Assembly (NCBI GenBank): GCA_021397845.1
Contig: CM038052.1
Span: forward strand, 141,055,854-141,119,853
Origin: Areca catechu
Lineage: Eukaryota > Streptophyta > Magnoliopsida > Arecales > Arecaceae
Direction: 5' to 3'
Length of the DNA stretch: 64,000 nt
Of the stretch, positions 22,871-33,512 are shown one piece after another; the stretch's first letter is position 1; every line of letters starts with the position of its first letter. The notes beneath the pieces were generated by a model. The model did not search any database. It was not told where the DNA came from and saw only the letters and a list, made by a program, of their open reading frames with translations. A program made the position numbers and the translations under genes.

Positions 22871-24240
22871 CCTAGGCCCAGGTGCTGCAGGCACGGCGAC
22901 CGGCCTCCTCACGTTGGGCTTGTCACCGACCCTCCTTCCCGATTCTTCCCAGGCTTTCTTCCTGGGCTCCCCTTCCGGCCTTGTAGCAATGGCCCTCTTC
23001 TTTGACATCCCCAGGGGTTCTTCAAAGCTGAACCTCATACCTGCAAGACAAGATTGACTTGTTAGTCTCATGTCAAAATTGGACTCACTATAGAAAGGAA
23101 AAAGAGCCCGACATCAAGCCTTACCCTGGGACTGGGCCTAGCTGACTCCAGCATCGACGAGATTTTGATCAATCAATAAATCCCAAAGGGCTGGAACCTC
23201 AAAGGAGATGAGCTGATCGAATACTTCTTTATTGACCGACTCGACCGTAGACTATTGGTTATGGGAGAGGTTTAGGTCACTCCAGACCCAGTCCACCCCC
23301 TCAACCGAGGCAAACAGGAATCTACTCTTCTTTCCCTTGATGGAGGTAGGTAGATCCAAATTAAGGGCCCTCTTGTAGGGGGACACAAACCACCATCCAC
23401 TATCGGATGGGTGGTGCTTCATGGTGAACAATGCCTTGAAGAGAGAGAAACGAGCAAAAAGCCTGTGGAAATGATAAAGAATGATGAAACAAAAAATGCT
23501 CTAGACGGCATTGGGGGAAAGTTGGGGTGGAACTAGGCGTTAGTTGCTGAAGAAAGAAAAGAAGAAGACATGAAGGGAAAGACGAAGACCCTCGAAGAAC
23601 AAGTCTTTGTATAAGGCGATTCAGCTTGGGCCACCGGAAGTGACCTATTACTTTGATCCAGGAATAGAAAGATGGATGGAATCAGGGATCCCAAATGACC
23701 TTCGGATATGGAGGATGTCCTCACTGGTCATCATCGAAGTGACACCGATGGGACTGCCAAACTCTCTAGCAAGAGGAGTAGATGGAGGAGGAGCATATGG
23801 AGGAGGAGCCGCAGGGGGTCCAATGACAATCCCCATCTGGTGAGGATCTCTATGGGATGCAATCGGGACTTCCTCCTCCTCACTATCCGAGGAAGGAGGC
23901 CTCAGCTGAGATGGCCCTGTCCCATCAAAAAAACCCTAGTGGCGGTGCCCTTTATCGGAGGGACTTATCGAAAGTGGCAGGAAAGAAAGCAAAGAAGAAC
24001 AAGAGACCTAGAGGACCTAACTAAGGTTCTCCCCCAGCACAGGCTGAAGGAGAAGAGCAAAAGGAAAAAATAAATAAAGAGAGGGAAAGAAAGGGTATAA
24101 CTTGCTAAAGACCTCGCGATCTTGATCAAGAAAATGGAGGGGGAAGAAATTGCTTTGCAGGGAAAGCCTAGTCCTTACCGCTTGAAAACCATTCAAACAA
24201 CTAAAAGACAAGTCCCTTTCAGATGGCTCAAAGCCCCCAT
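22871..24240 (-). pseudogene. E5 antisense extra ORF (Transposase_28-like), decayed
   Basis: Read on the minus strand, about 23250-23836 encodes text resembling the putative gypsy-type transposon domain Transposase_28 (SEDILHIRRSFGIPDSI; FEGLRLSLH; GWWFVSPYKR; LPTSIKGKKSRFLF; W), with in-frame stops. Farther along, 22871-23050 encodes a basic tail (GMSKKRAIATRPEGEPRKKA) preceded by an acceptor-like CTTGTCTTGCAG, suggesting an intron. Such ORFs occur antisense between pol and the 3' LTR in Tat-lineage gypsy elements, which fits the plus-oriented PPT and LTR at 24528. E4 cuts off the rest. Confidence 0.65.
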
Positions 24241-24527
24241 CGCCTCATTCCTATCGAAGGCATGCGCTATATCTCGCCCGGACTAGCCAGAGAATGCCAC
24301 GTGTCAAGACCTGTTGGGAGCGATGCTTCAATTCAAAGGCAACTCCTTCAGGCCCGATGATAGCATTTATGGCAGCTTTTGAAGAGGGCTAACATGGTGT
24401 TGCCCCGTTGGGGTGGAGGCACGATACCCCAGGCACCAGCACACAAGGCATTGATGGCATAAGAAGCATGCCCCTCCACATAGCATGATCATTAATCCCC
24501 TCACCCTGAGAGCCGCTTCGTTCTACG
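24241..24527. other. E5 non-coding stretch
   Basis: Between the antisense ORF and the polypurine tract I see no gene. The sequence is internal to the Tat-like element and GC-richer than its neighbours. Confidence 0.4.
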
Positions 24528-24547
24528 GCTCGAGAGTGGGGGGCATC
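24528..24547 (+). other. E5 polypurine tract
   Basis: Ctcgagagtggggggcatc lies directly before TGATGTGGCAT, an LTR-like start. A tract of GGGGGGCAT type before the 3' LTR is common in Tat/Athila gypsy elements and sets the orientation of E5 as plus. Confidence 0.55.
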
Positions 24548-25305
24548 TGATGTGGCATATTTGCTATTGTGGAGCCCCTACTGGCGGTTGTTCTAGCAAG
24601 AGATCTACCACCTGGACATGATGGCCAAACAAAGAGCCAAGGCGAGCCCTCCTACTGAGGTCAACTCCAAGCTGGGGTCATGCTCATAGGGCAAGCCCTC
24701 TATCTAAGGCCAGCTCCCGGCTAGGGTCGTGCTCATGCTACCAAGGCGAGCCCTCCTGTCGAGGTCAGTTCCCAGTCGGGGTCATACTCATAGGGCGAGC
24801 CCTCCATTTGAGAATAGCTCCCGGTCGGGATCGTGCTCATGCTACCAAGGCAAGACCTCCTATCAATGTCAGCTCCCAGTCGGGGTCATGCTCATGGGTG
24901 AGCCCTCCATCTAAGGCCAGCTCCCAGTCGAGGTCATGCTCATAGGGTGAGCCCTCCATCTAAGGCCAGCTCTTGGCTGGGGTCATGCTCATGCTGCCAA
25001 GGCGAGCCCTCCTATCGAGGTCAGCTTCCAACCATGGTCATGCTCATATGGCGAGCCCTCCACTAAGGCTAGCTCCTGATAGGGGTCATGCTCATGCTAC
25101 TAAGATGAGCCCTCCTGCTGAGGTCAACTCCCAATCGAGGTCATGCTCATGCTGCCAAGATGAGCCCTCCTGCCGAGGTCAGCTCCCAGCTAGGGTCATC
25201 CTCATAGGACAAGCCCTTCATCTGAGGATAGCTCCCAACTGGGGTCGTGCACATGCTGCCAAGACGAGCTCTCCTATCGAGGTCAACTCCTAACCGGGGT
25301 CATGC
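24548..25305 (+). repeat. E5 3' LTR, truncated by E6
   Basis: It starts TGATGTGGCAT after the polypurine tract and consists largely of a tandem repeat. It stops at 25305 where the E6 LTR begins; catgc at 25301-25305 may be the E6 target site. The second E5 LTR is not in the window, so the boundary is inferred. Confidence 0.55.
24641..25305 (+). repeat. Minisatellite of 49- and 55-bp units
   Basis: Thirteen imperfect units, each starting near ggcgagccctcc and ending in gtcatgctcat plus either ag or gctgccaa. The two endings give 49-bp and 55-bp units that mostly alternate, so there is a higher-order period of about 104 bp. ORFs across it (24729-24914, 24973-25293) are products of the repetition. 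Confidence 0.85.
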
Positions 25306-25736
25306 TGGTGCGGGCACCAGAGTTTGTAAGAGACTTCAAGCAAACCAGATCAACCCAAGCTCCTTATGGATTACAAGTGAATAAACCAAACTCTAATTTT
25401 GGTTTCAACTTTGTGTTACTTTAAGCATGATTCCATGATTCCTTTAATTTCAGCATGAGTCCAAGAGTCCTGCAATTAGAGTCCAGTCAACTTTAATTTC
25501 AATTTTGCCTCGTAATTAGCTTAAGTTAGGTTCAATTTGGTTAAGTTGAGTTCAATTAGGCAAGTTGGATTCAAGTTGAGTTCAAAATTAAGCAAGATCA
25601 AGACCATGAAGCTAGGAGATTGGATGGAGCAAACCACCTCAACCACCATGCCCAGTTGGAATGCCGCATCACCATGCCAAGATGGAAGCCACCTCACCTC
25701 CTCCACGCCAAGACAAGATGACACCTCACCTCCCAT
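25306..25736 (+). repeat. E6 LTR start fragment
   Basis: It begins TGGTGCGGGCACCAGAG, the hairpin-type start shared by the other gypsy LTRs here, and is cut at 25736 by E7 (possible target cccat at 25732-25736). The remainder would lie beyond the right edge of the window. No gene. Confidence 0.6.
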
Positions 25737-25753
25737 TGATGGGGCACCAGGAT
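25737..25753 (+). repeat. E7 5' LTR, first 17 bp
   Basis: TGATGGGGCACCAGGAT corresponds to the E3 LTR start (TGGTGGGGCACCAGGAT). Its last five bases aggat are the E8 target duplication. Continuation at 48949. Confidence 0.8.
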
Positions 25754-27000
25754 TGATGCGGAACTAATATGCATGCAATTATTTTTTTATATTTTAGGGG
25801 TTGGATGAGGTGGTTAAATCCCGAATATCATATCAAAATATGATGTAGATAAGTTTATATGTATTTTAAAAGCTACACATGCAGATCAGGACCTAGGAAA
25901 GCAATAAAGAGGAATCGCCGGGGCTGACAAGCCTCGATTTGGGCTAGTTCTCCTACAATAAAACTACTGATGGCAGAGGGGGTGTACCTAGCAATGTCTA
26001 AAGTGCCTGGTGAAGATCACAGTGAAGAGATCACTCATCCTCGATGGATGCAGCCTGGAAAACCAAGCTAGAGACCCATGGATACCCGACTTTTTGCTCA
26101 ATGGTCCGATTGTGGCCCGATTGGAGTCGTTGGATTCGTAGGAACTTGGGGACCTGCAAACAACTATCAGGGATGAGAAAACAAGGTGGGAAACAAGAAA
26201 ATTCTCAAGAAAATAGAAAGAGGCATGTGGAAGAAAGGCTTGAAGGAGGTAGGTCGGCTAGGGTTTCTTTGGGTAGCACTTCGGCAGGACTGCAAGATCC
26301 CTTAATGCACATAGTAGGGAGGCACACAGCAAGAGAAGAACTCAATAGAATTTTATATATCAAAGATTTCTCTCATACAAGAGACTAGGGTCCTTTAAAT
26401 AGAGCTATAGCCTTGGGCTCCAAGTAAGGATACATAAGTAATTACATAGGAGTCTTTTTCCCACCCAAACCCTAGCTAGAAAATAAGGAAACCTAGGGTA
26501 GAAAAATCCCTACAATCTCTCCCTCTCTCCTTGCCTTGGTCGGCCAAGAGGGTGACTCTAAGTGGCCGACCAAGGGTGGTCACCATAAGCTCTTGGTGCC
26601 CTAGCTCTCTCCTGGGCTTGGGTTGGCCCAACTTTGCTTTCGGCTGGTCTAGGGCTTCATGGTTTCTAATTTCTCCTTCTGGGATTTTCAAATCTTCAAG
26701 CTGAGTTGGACTTGGGCTATTCTTCCATGTCTTCAATCTGATTGGACTTGGTCTTCACTTGTATGATGTGGTCTTGAGTCTTCAGTGTGTTTGGACAGGA
26801 CTCGAAAAAATAAAATTAGCTCAACATGAGCTGACTAGTACTGGACTTGACTAGCTCAACATGAGCTGACTAATACAGGACTCAAATAAAGACAACTTAG
26901 ATGAACTAAGATTTATTACGATGATCTTGAAAGTAGCTAAGTGATCCACAGAGGATTGAGAAGCCTTTGTCTTATTCTGATGCCTCTGGTATCTGCACCA
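25754..27000 (-). repeat. E8 3' LTR
   Basis: Read on minus it starts TGGTGCAGATACCAGAGG and ends tagttccgcatca. It pairs with 47747-48948. A TATA-like CTATTTAAAG lies at 26393-26402 (minus). It contains an inverted pair of TTGGTCGGCCA (26534-26548 and 26563-26575). ORFs such as 26044-26388 are LTR text. Confidence 0.9.
26393..26402 (-). promoter_or_regulatory. TATA-like box, E8 3' LTR
   Basis: CTATTTAAAG on the minus strand, also present in the E8 5' LTR and matching E2. Likely core promoter. Confidence 0.45.
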
Positions 27001-28188
27001 ATTCTCCTAGGGTGGGAGGAACTCGACCATGTCAAGTGCAGATCAGCCTGGCTCACATATCTCTCGATAATGTCTGGGTCGAGGCATTGCAAGTCCTCTC
27101 GAGAAATCCTTGAATCGTCTGACCTTGGCCGGCCTTGCCATCGGACCAGGAAGCGTTGATAGCCGCGACCCTAGGTTGTAATGGCTTGATCGTCCAGGAT
27201 ATGCTCGATCCATTCTCCTCTCTCAGGCCAATTAATTGGTGGACACTCTGGATAAGGATCACTCTCAATAGAAGGGATAGGTCCAAAAGCCTCACTGGGT
27301 ATCGCTGCCGGTTCCCTGTACTCAACCAGGTCTATAATTTTGAAGGTAGAACTAATGCACATATCCGAAGGCAAGTCTAACACATAGGCATTTGACCCAA
27401 CCTTTTTTAATAATTTAAAAGGTCTGGCTCCATGAGCATGAAGCTTCTTAATGGTCCCGGGTGGAAACCACTCAGGCCTAAGCCTAATCATGATAGAATC
27501 CCCTACATCATATTCCTTGATCCTTCTTCAGAAATTAACCAATTTTTTATAAGTTTCATTGCTTAGGTTAATCTTTTGGTTAATGTCCTTGTGCAAGTCT
27601 CTAATATGCTATGCGAATGACTCTGCAGACTCTGAGACTCGTGCATGAATAGGTAAAGAAATCAGATCAATGGGGTGATTAGGCTTGTACCCATGGACTA
27701 TCTCAAAAGGACTCTTACCCGTTATCCTATTTACTGAACTATTGTAGGCAAACTCTACTATAGGCAACAATAGATCCCAAGTTCCAATATGTTCATCTAC
27801 CAGGCATCTAAGGAGGTTTCCTAAACTATGGTTCACCACTTCAGTTTGGCCATCTATTTGAGGGTGGTAGGCTGTTGAAAACTTAAGCTTGGTCCCTAAC
27901 AGGTGCCACAGGATTTTCCAGAAATAACTGGTGAACCTAACATCCCTATCAAATATAATGGTCTTGGGTAGGCCATGGAGTCTAACCACATGATCTAAGA
28001 AAATCTTGGCTACTCTAGATGCATCAAAGGTCTGGGAACAGGGAATGAAGTGAGCCATCTTAGAGAACCTATCGACCACTACAAAGATAGAATCATGTTT
28101 CTTCTGGGTCATAGGTAATCCTAACAAGAAGTCCATACATAGGTCCTGCCAAGGGCAATCAGGCACTGGTAAAGGTATGTAGAGACCA
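27001..28188 (-). pseudogene. E8 pol, integrase core to chromodomain
   Basis: Integrase catalytic core on 27609-28166 with DDE present: Asp in MDFLLGLP, Asp in FDRDVRFTS, Glu in QTEVVN. A stop near 27608 separates it from the C-terminal GPF module (27171-27491; SSTFKIIDLVEYREP) and a chromodomain remnant at 27030-27170. The core is cut at 28184-28188, the duplicated gacca where E9 is inserted; the zinc-finger part continues at 41257. Confidence 0.87.
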
Positions 28189-29477
28189 AGATGCAGAACA
28201 AAAGCTCTGATACCAAAAATGATGCAGAAGAAAAGAGATGATGCGATGTGGAAGTAAATTAAGACTAATTCTTTTTTTTATATATATATTTTCAGAAGTC
28301 GGCTTTGACTCAAAGGAAAGTTAAACTAAATTGAAAGAAACTATATAATAATTGAAAGCATAATTCAAAGAAACTAGATTATCAGAGTAGTTCAGAAGTA
28401 AAGGATCGCTGGGGGTTGAGAAACTCCCAGACCTAGGGTTTTGGTCTGAACTTTCAATAGGACAGAAGCAAAGAGAAGGGAAGGGTTATGTACCAGGCAG
28501 TGATCTTCACAAAATTTGGTGGAAGGACTCTCTCGAGTAGATTGTTGGATCCTCGGATTCGGATATCTTCGCAATGGATCCTCCAATACTGGTCCTTTGG
28601 CAGGGTTAGCTTCTCCTGAACTCAGGATCTGGGAAAGAAGAAGAACAAGTTAAGGAACCAGATACTCAAAAAAAGGATTTACCAGATAAGAAGAACTTGA
28701 AAATTGATGTTGCTGAAATCCTGATTCTCCTGGATGCTGATCTGACTTCCTCTGGGATTTGCTCTGTATTCGAAGTAGCCGATCTGGACTCGGATGCTGG
28801 TGGTCGGCCTCTACTTGGAAGAGAGGGGCCGTGAGATGATGAGGTAGATTAGGGTTTGGATGATTGGTGGAATGAAGAAGATGATGCGTGGCTAGGGTTT
28901 GGAATTGAAGTGGCTAACCTAGGATTTTGGTAGGATTTTGGGGTTGGAGATCTCACACCTCCTCAAGGTTCCTAGGGAACCCGGATTTACTCCCTTATGG
29001 AGCTCAACACCTGAATACAAGTGCGGAAGAGAGAAATACAAAGTTGCTCACACAGAAATTGATTTCATTCATCATTAAATTCAAGAGTTACATAGAGTTA
29101 AATATATAGACATAACAAAGAAATAAAATTTTATACATTTTCCATGTGGGACTAATAGGACTAACCCACACTTTAGGCATCCCCAAGACTACTTCCATGA
29201 GTGGGCAGCCCAAAAACTCCAAGAAAACTTGAAAATCAGCTCCAAATGGCAGGTTATAGGGGTGTCTCCTAGTATCTCTCAATGAATCAAGGATTTTTCC
29301 TTCATGGTTTGGCTCATTTGGACACCTCCTAGTCTTGCTCCACAAGTTTAGGCTTCTTCCTTTCATGGCTTTGGCACTTTTGGAAACTTTTGGAAACCTC
29401 CTTGAATTCCTTCCCAAGACATGCTCTCTTCCCTTTTATAACTTGGATTTTTATTGAACATTGTGGGGCACCTCCTT
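28189..29477 (-). repeat. E9 3' LTR, outer part
   Basis: On minus this is the 3' portion of the LTR, ending gcatct (a mutated gcatca) next to the E8 target. A PBS-like TGGTATCAGAGC at 28204-28215 (minus) lies inside the LTR, 15 bp from its end. E10 interrupts at 29477; tcctt (29473-29477) is its target duplication. Confidence 0.87.
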
Positions 29478-30933
29478 TGGTGGGGACACCGGAGGCACCA
29501 GAATAAGACAGAGGCTTTTTCAACCCTCTGTAAATTGATCAATAATTTATGAGTCCATCTGTAATAAGGGCTTAGCTCATCTGAGTCCATTTTAGTTGTT
29601 ATTTGAGTATTTTTAGTGGTTATTTCAGTCCTGTACTAGTCAGCTCATGTTGAGCTAGTTCAGTCCAATGCTAGTCAGCTCATGTTGAGCTAATTTTATT
29701 TTTTTGAGTCCTGTCCAAGCATACTGAAGACTCAAGACTATATCATACAAGTGAAGACCAAGTCCAACTAGATTGAAGACATGGACGTATAGCCCAAGTC
29801 CAACCCAGCTTGAAGATTTGAAGACCCCATGAGGAAAATTCAGAAAACCCTGATTTCTTGCAGATGCCCTCCAGATGCCCAGATTCCCTTCCAGATGCCA
29901 AAATATATTCACATACCAAGGCATCCATGATTTTAGAGGTCCATCTACATCCTAGCCCAAAGAAATCAAGCCCAGGTGCCAAGCCCAAGCCCCTAAGAAG
30001 CAAGATACCAGGGAATATTCCTGCTACCTGGTTACCAGGCCACCCCAGCTTCCAGAGGCCCAAACCCATGCACCCGGGCCCCTTTGGGCCGGCCTTTTGC
30101 TGCTCCTAGAAGCCCAACACGCCCCCCTAGGCGTCCTTAGAGTCTTGACCAAGTAAAGAAATTTTTTAGGGATTTTTCTACCTAATATTTCCTTATTTTC
30201 TAGCTAGGGTTTGAGAGGGAAAATGATTCTTATGTAAAGACTTATGTACCCTTACTTGGAGCCCAAGGTTAAGGGTCTATTCAAGGGACCCTAGCCTCTT
30301 GTATGAGGAGAATTTTTGATGAATGAAAACCTTGAGTTCTTCTATTGAGTGGTGTGATACCCTGCTGTGTGCATAAAGGGATTTGTGAGAGTTCTTCTTC
30401 CCGGTGTTTGCAATCATCTTCCTGCTGCCAACAAACCCTCCAGATCCCTGGACGCCCACTCCAAAAGAAGCCTTTCCTTGCTATTTTTACTTTGTTTTCT
30501 TGTTCCTTTGTGAGCTTTCTAACCCCTGACAGGTCGTTTGCAGGTCCCTGAGTTCCTACGAATCCAACGACTCCAGCCAAGCCTCAATCGGATCACCGAG
30601 CAGAAAGCCGGGTATCCGCGGGTCTTTGGCTCGATTTTCCAGGCCGCATCCATCGAGAAACGAGAGACCCCTTCACTGCGATCTTCACAGACGTTGTCAG
30701 GTACACCCCTCTACCTCCAGTAGTTTTATTGTAGGAGAACTTGCCCTAACCGAGGCTTCTCAGCCCCGGCGGTCCTTCTTTGCTACTTTTCTAGGTCCTA
30801 ATCTGCATGCTGATCTTCAAAAATTCATACAAAATTCCCTACAAATGATTTTGATCTGAAATTTGGGAATTAATCACCTAACTCAACATGTAAAACATAC
30901 AAAAAAAATTGCATGCATATTAGTTTTCCATCA
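29478..30933 (+). repeat. E10 5' LTR
   Basis: It starts TGGTGGGGACACCGGAGG and ends ttttccatca before the PBS. It has the same length as the 3' LTR. An acceptor-like CGTTTGCAGGT is near 30541, preceded by a branch-like ctaac. ORFs inside (29858-30109, 30345-30551) recur in both LTRs and are not genes. Confidence 0.92.
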
Positions 30934-30935
30934 TT

Positions 30936-30947
30936 TGGTATCAGAGC
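30936..30947 (+). other. E10 primer binding site
   Basis: TGGTATCAGAGC, exact complement of the initiator Met-tRNA end, two bases after the 5' LTR. Confidence 0.92.
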
Positions 30948-31814
30948 TTAGATTAGGGCTTGTTTTCTGTAATTTCTCAATCTGTATATACTCTGTTACT
31001 TTAATTATTTCTCCCTGCTAAAAACTCCAAAAATTCTAAAATTTATTTTTCTGGATTTATCATAATTCACAGTAATTTTTGAAATTTTTTCAGATTTTAT
31101 TATGACCTGTGAATTTTCTGCAAGCCGAAATAGGGCCTGCAAATTTTTGGCTCTATTTTTTTTAGCAAGACAAGTTTGGAGGTTTTAGGTTTTTGTTTAG
31201 CAATTTTTGCATATCTTTTAATTTTAGTATATTTCATGCATATTAGGCCATAATTTGAAAGTTTTCTTCTATTTAATAAAATACCAAAAAAAAAAAAAAT
31301 ACATATTCTCCAAAAATACCAAAAATATCTAAACCCTAATTTGCATCCTCATCTGCCTGCCATCATTGCATAATTTACTTTTAAGGGCACTCTTGCTATA
31401 TCAGATAAGGGGAGGAGTTGATAACCTCTTCTTAGCCCAAAACCACATCCCTTGCATTCGGTCCCAAGCCTTAACCTAAAATTAATTAGACTTAATTTGC
31501 CCTAGTGGGCTAGGGACACCAACTGGTCGGGTCCGGACTAGTGTTAGATCACTATGTTAAGTTAACCTGTGTGTGCCTTGTGCTCAGTGTCTAGAATGGT
31601 GGTTTAGGGATTCAATCCCGAAGGGCTTGTGTGCTGGTCCGCCTACCTGGCCAATCTCTGATTGGTGTCTAGAATTGGCAATCAGGGACCTAACACTCCC
31701 CTTACACTTGCCTGGCTGAGTACAGGGTTACTATAGGCTAGTTTGCCACCCTGATTGAGCATCTAGTTTGGACTCTAGGTCTAGTCAGCTATAGTCGGTC
31801 TGATCGAGTCTTGC
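30948..31814 (+). other. E10 untranslated leader
   Basis: AT-rich to about 31370, no gene. 31480-31745 carries the leader block shared by the other gypsy elements (ccctagtgggctagggacac; cctacctggcca), including CCAATCTCTGATTGG at 31651-31665, which can form a 6-bp stem with a 3-base loop. Confidence 0.6.
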
Positions 31815-33512
31815 ATGAGCACTAGATTAGGAGTTTCATATCACCCACCTCCTTCACAAATGTCTGAACCCATGGAAAATTTACAAGCCCAAATAAAAGC
31901 CCTAGCTGATCAAATGGCCCATATGACTACCCAGTTAACTCAGTCTGCTACCCAAACCAACAATAGAATTGACCATCTTGCCAATAGGTTTGACCAGTTA
32001 GGAGGCCGTGTAGGGACCATAGCAAGAACCCATGGGTCACGATCTGAGCCAGATCCTGAGTCCCCTCAACCTAGGAGAACCCCAAACCCTGATCTATACC
32101 ATGAGGTCGAACCTAGGAGAGCCCCTTATCCTGACCCGTACTACAATCCTCAACCTAGGAGAACCCCAAACCCTGATCCATACCGAGAGGTTGAACCTAG
32201 GAGAGCCCCTCAGCCTGACCCATACTATAATCCTAAACCTAAGAGGACCCCAAACCCTGAACCATATCGTGAGGTTGAACCTAGGAGAGCCACTCAGCCT
32301 GACCCATACTATGATACTGAACCTAGATCCTATGACTCTAGATCCTATTTACCCACATCCTATAAGCCTAGTATACGCACAACCTATAGATCTTATGACT
32401 TCAAATCCTCTGACTCTAAAATCTACGAACCCATATCCCATGAGTCCAGTAGACCCAAGACCCATAGAGCTGAACCCAAATCCTATGACCCCAGATCTTA
32501 TGATCCCGTGACCCATAGATCTGCTCCCTTATCCTATGAGTCTAGGGAGCCCATAATCCCTAGATATCAATCTAGTACTAGTCAGGTTTTCCATAGTCAA
32601 CTTGAATCCCATAGGATTAGCACCCCTAAATATGAGCCCAGTAGTGAGCCACTACCCCTTAGACAACCTGAACCTACTAGGATTAGTGTCCATAATCAGA
32701 AACCAGGACCTAGCCAATTTTTTCCTAGCCGACCTTCTCCAACCATTCCTGAGATTGACAAGGCTTACATTAACGCGAAAGTGTATGAAGCTGATGTGAG
32801 CCTAGTGGATGTGTATGAAGGAGAAGAGGAGACACCTTTAGATGACCTAGAATTAGCTGACCTAATAGATACCCAGGTAGAAGCCAACCTAGAGGTAGTT
32901 GACCTTGACCACATCCAACCTAAAGCTATAGTGGAAGAACAAATAGAGGAAGAGAACCTAGGTACTGCTACTAGAGCCTTACCTAAGGAAACCGAAGAGG
33001 AGAGCCAAATTATAGAGTCTAGTCCTAAAATACAAGAACCAGAAGAATTTATTAAGGACCTGATCTCTTTGAATCAGTACCCTCAGGATGAGTCTCCTCC
33101 TATAGTTCCCATTAAGGACCTCTTTCCTGAGATTAATAACCCATCCTTCCATTATACAAACCCCGTAGATATATCGCAACCCCATAAGGTTAACCTCATT
33201 AGTCTAGGATTAGTCCCTAACATGCCTTCTTTGATTCTACTTTATCCAACTAACCCAGAACCTTTTTCTCCACCCTACCAGAGTAATTCTGAACCCACTT
33301 CCTATTTTCTACCCTTTCCTGAGTTTTCTCATGTGTCTAGAACTATTAGGTTACATTTTGTTGAGGTTACTAGGTTGCAAGGATCCATAGAGCCCATCCC
33401 ATTTGCTACCTACTTTTGGCAGACCCTCTGGCACTTATTAGGAGTTACTAGCAAATTTTCTTCTGCATGTCATCCATCAACCACGACTCATGCCCCCATG
33501 CCCAAGTGGTAG
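31815..33512 (+). CDS. E10 Gag-like/linker/integrase-fragment fusion protein, 565 aa
   Basis: The ATG is chosen by alignment of MSTRLGVSYHPPPS with other Gag starts. In order: Gag N-terminus with a short helical segment (MAHMTTQLTQSATQ), a 28-residue repeat present three times (about residues 85-168), a Ser/Tyr/Pro-rich stretch (to about 300), an acidic segment (YEADVSLVDVYEGEEE) that in autonomous elements precedes protease, a linker of about 200 residues found also in E9, then an integrase piece (TYFWQTLWHLLG...ACHP) joined after the second catalytic Asp region. The central Gag domain and zinc knuckle are missing. No enzyme activity is expected; function unknown. The long open frame suggests selection or recent spread. 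Confidence 0.8.
   Translation: MSTRLGVSYHPPPSQMSEPMENLQAQIKALADQMAHMTTQLTQSATQTNNRIDHLANRFDQLGGRVGTIARTHGSRSEPDPESPQPRRTPNPDLYHEVEPRRAPYPDPYYNPQPRRTPNPDPYREVEPRRAPQPDPYYNPKPKRTPNPEPYREVEPRRATQPDPYYDTEPRSYDSRSYLPTSYKPSIRTTYRSYDFKSSDSKIYEPISHESSRPKTHRAEPKSYDPRSYDPVTHRSAPLSYESREPIIPRYQSSTSQVFHSQLESHRISTPKYEPSSEPLPLRQPEPTRISVHNQKPGPSQFFPSRPSPTIPEIDKAYINAKVYEADVSLVDVYEGEEETPLDDLELADLIDTQVEANLEVVDLDHIQPKAIVEEQIEEENLGTATRALPKETEEESQIIESSPKIQEPEEFIKDLISLNQYPQDESPPIVPIKDLFPEINNPSFHYTNPVDISQPHKVNLISLGLVPNMPSLILLYPTNPEPFSPPYQSNSEPTSYFLPFPEFSHVSRTIRLHFVEVTRLQGSIEPIPFATYFWQTLWHLLGVTSKFSSACHPSTTTHAPMPKW
32067..32318 (+). repeat. 84-bp tandem repeat in the E10 ORF
   Basis: Three consecutive 84-bp units (32067, 32151, 32235), each coding 28 residues with the pattern PRR(T/A)P and DPYY. 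The length is a multiple of three, so the frame is kept. Similar PRR/DPY text occurs once in E8 Gag. Confidence 0.85.

Noticed and set aside
24641..25305. CRISPR-like array
   Set aside because: Units are contiguous and similar along their whole length, with no unique spacers, in plant retrotransposon DNA.
28204..28215. PBS next to 28219 as the start of a separate element
   Set aside because: The E8 target duplication (28184-28188, 41257-41261) lies outside it, so this PBS-like motif is inside the E9 3' LTR and not a priming site of another element.
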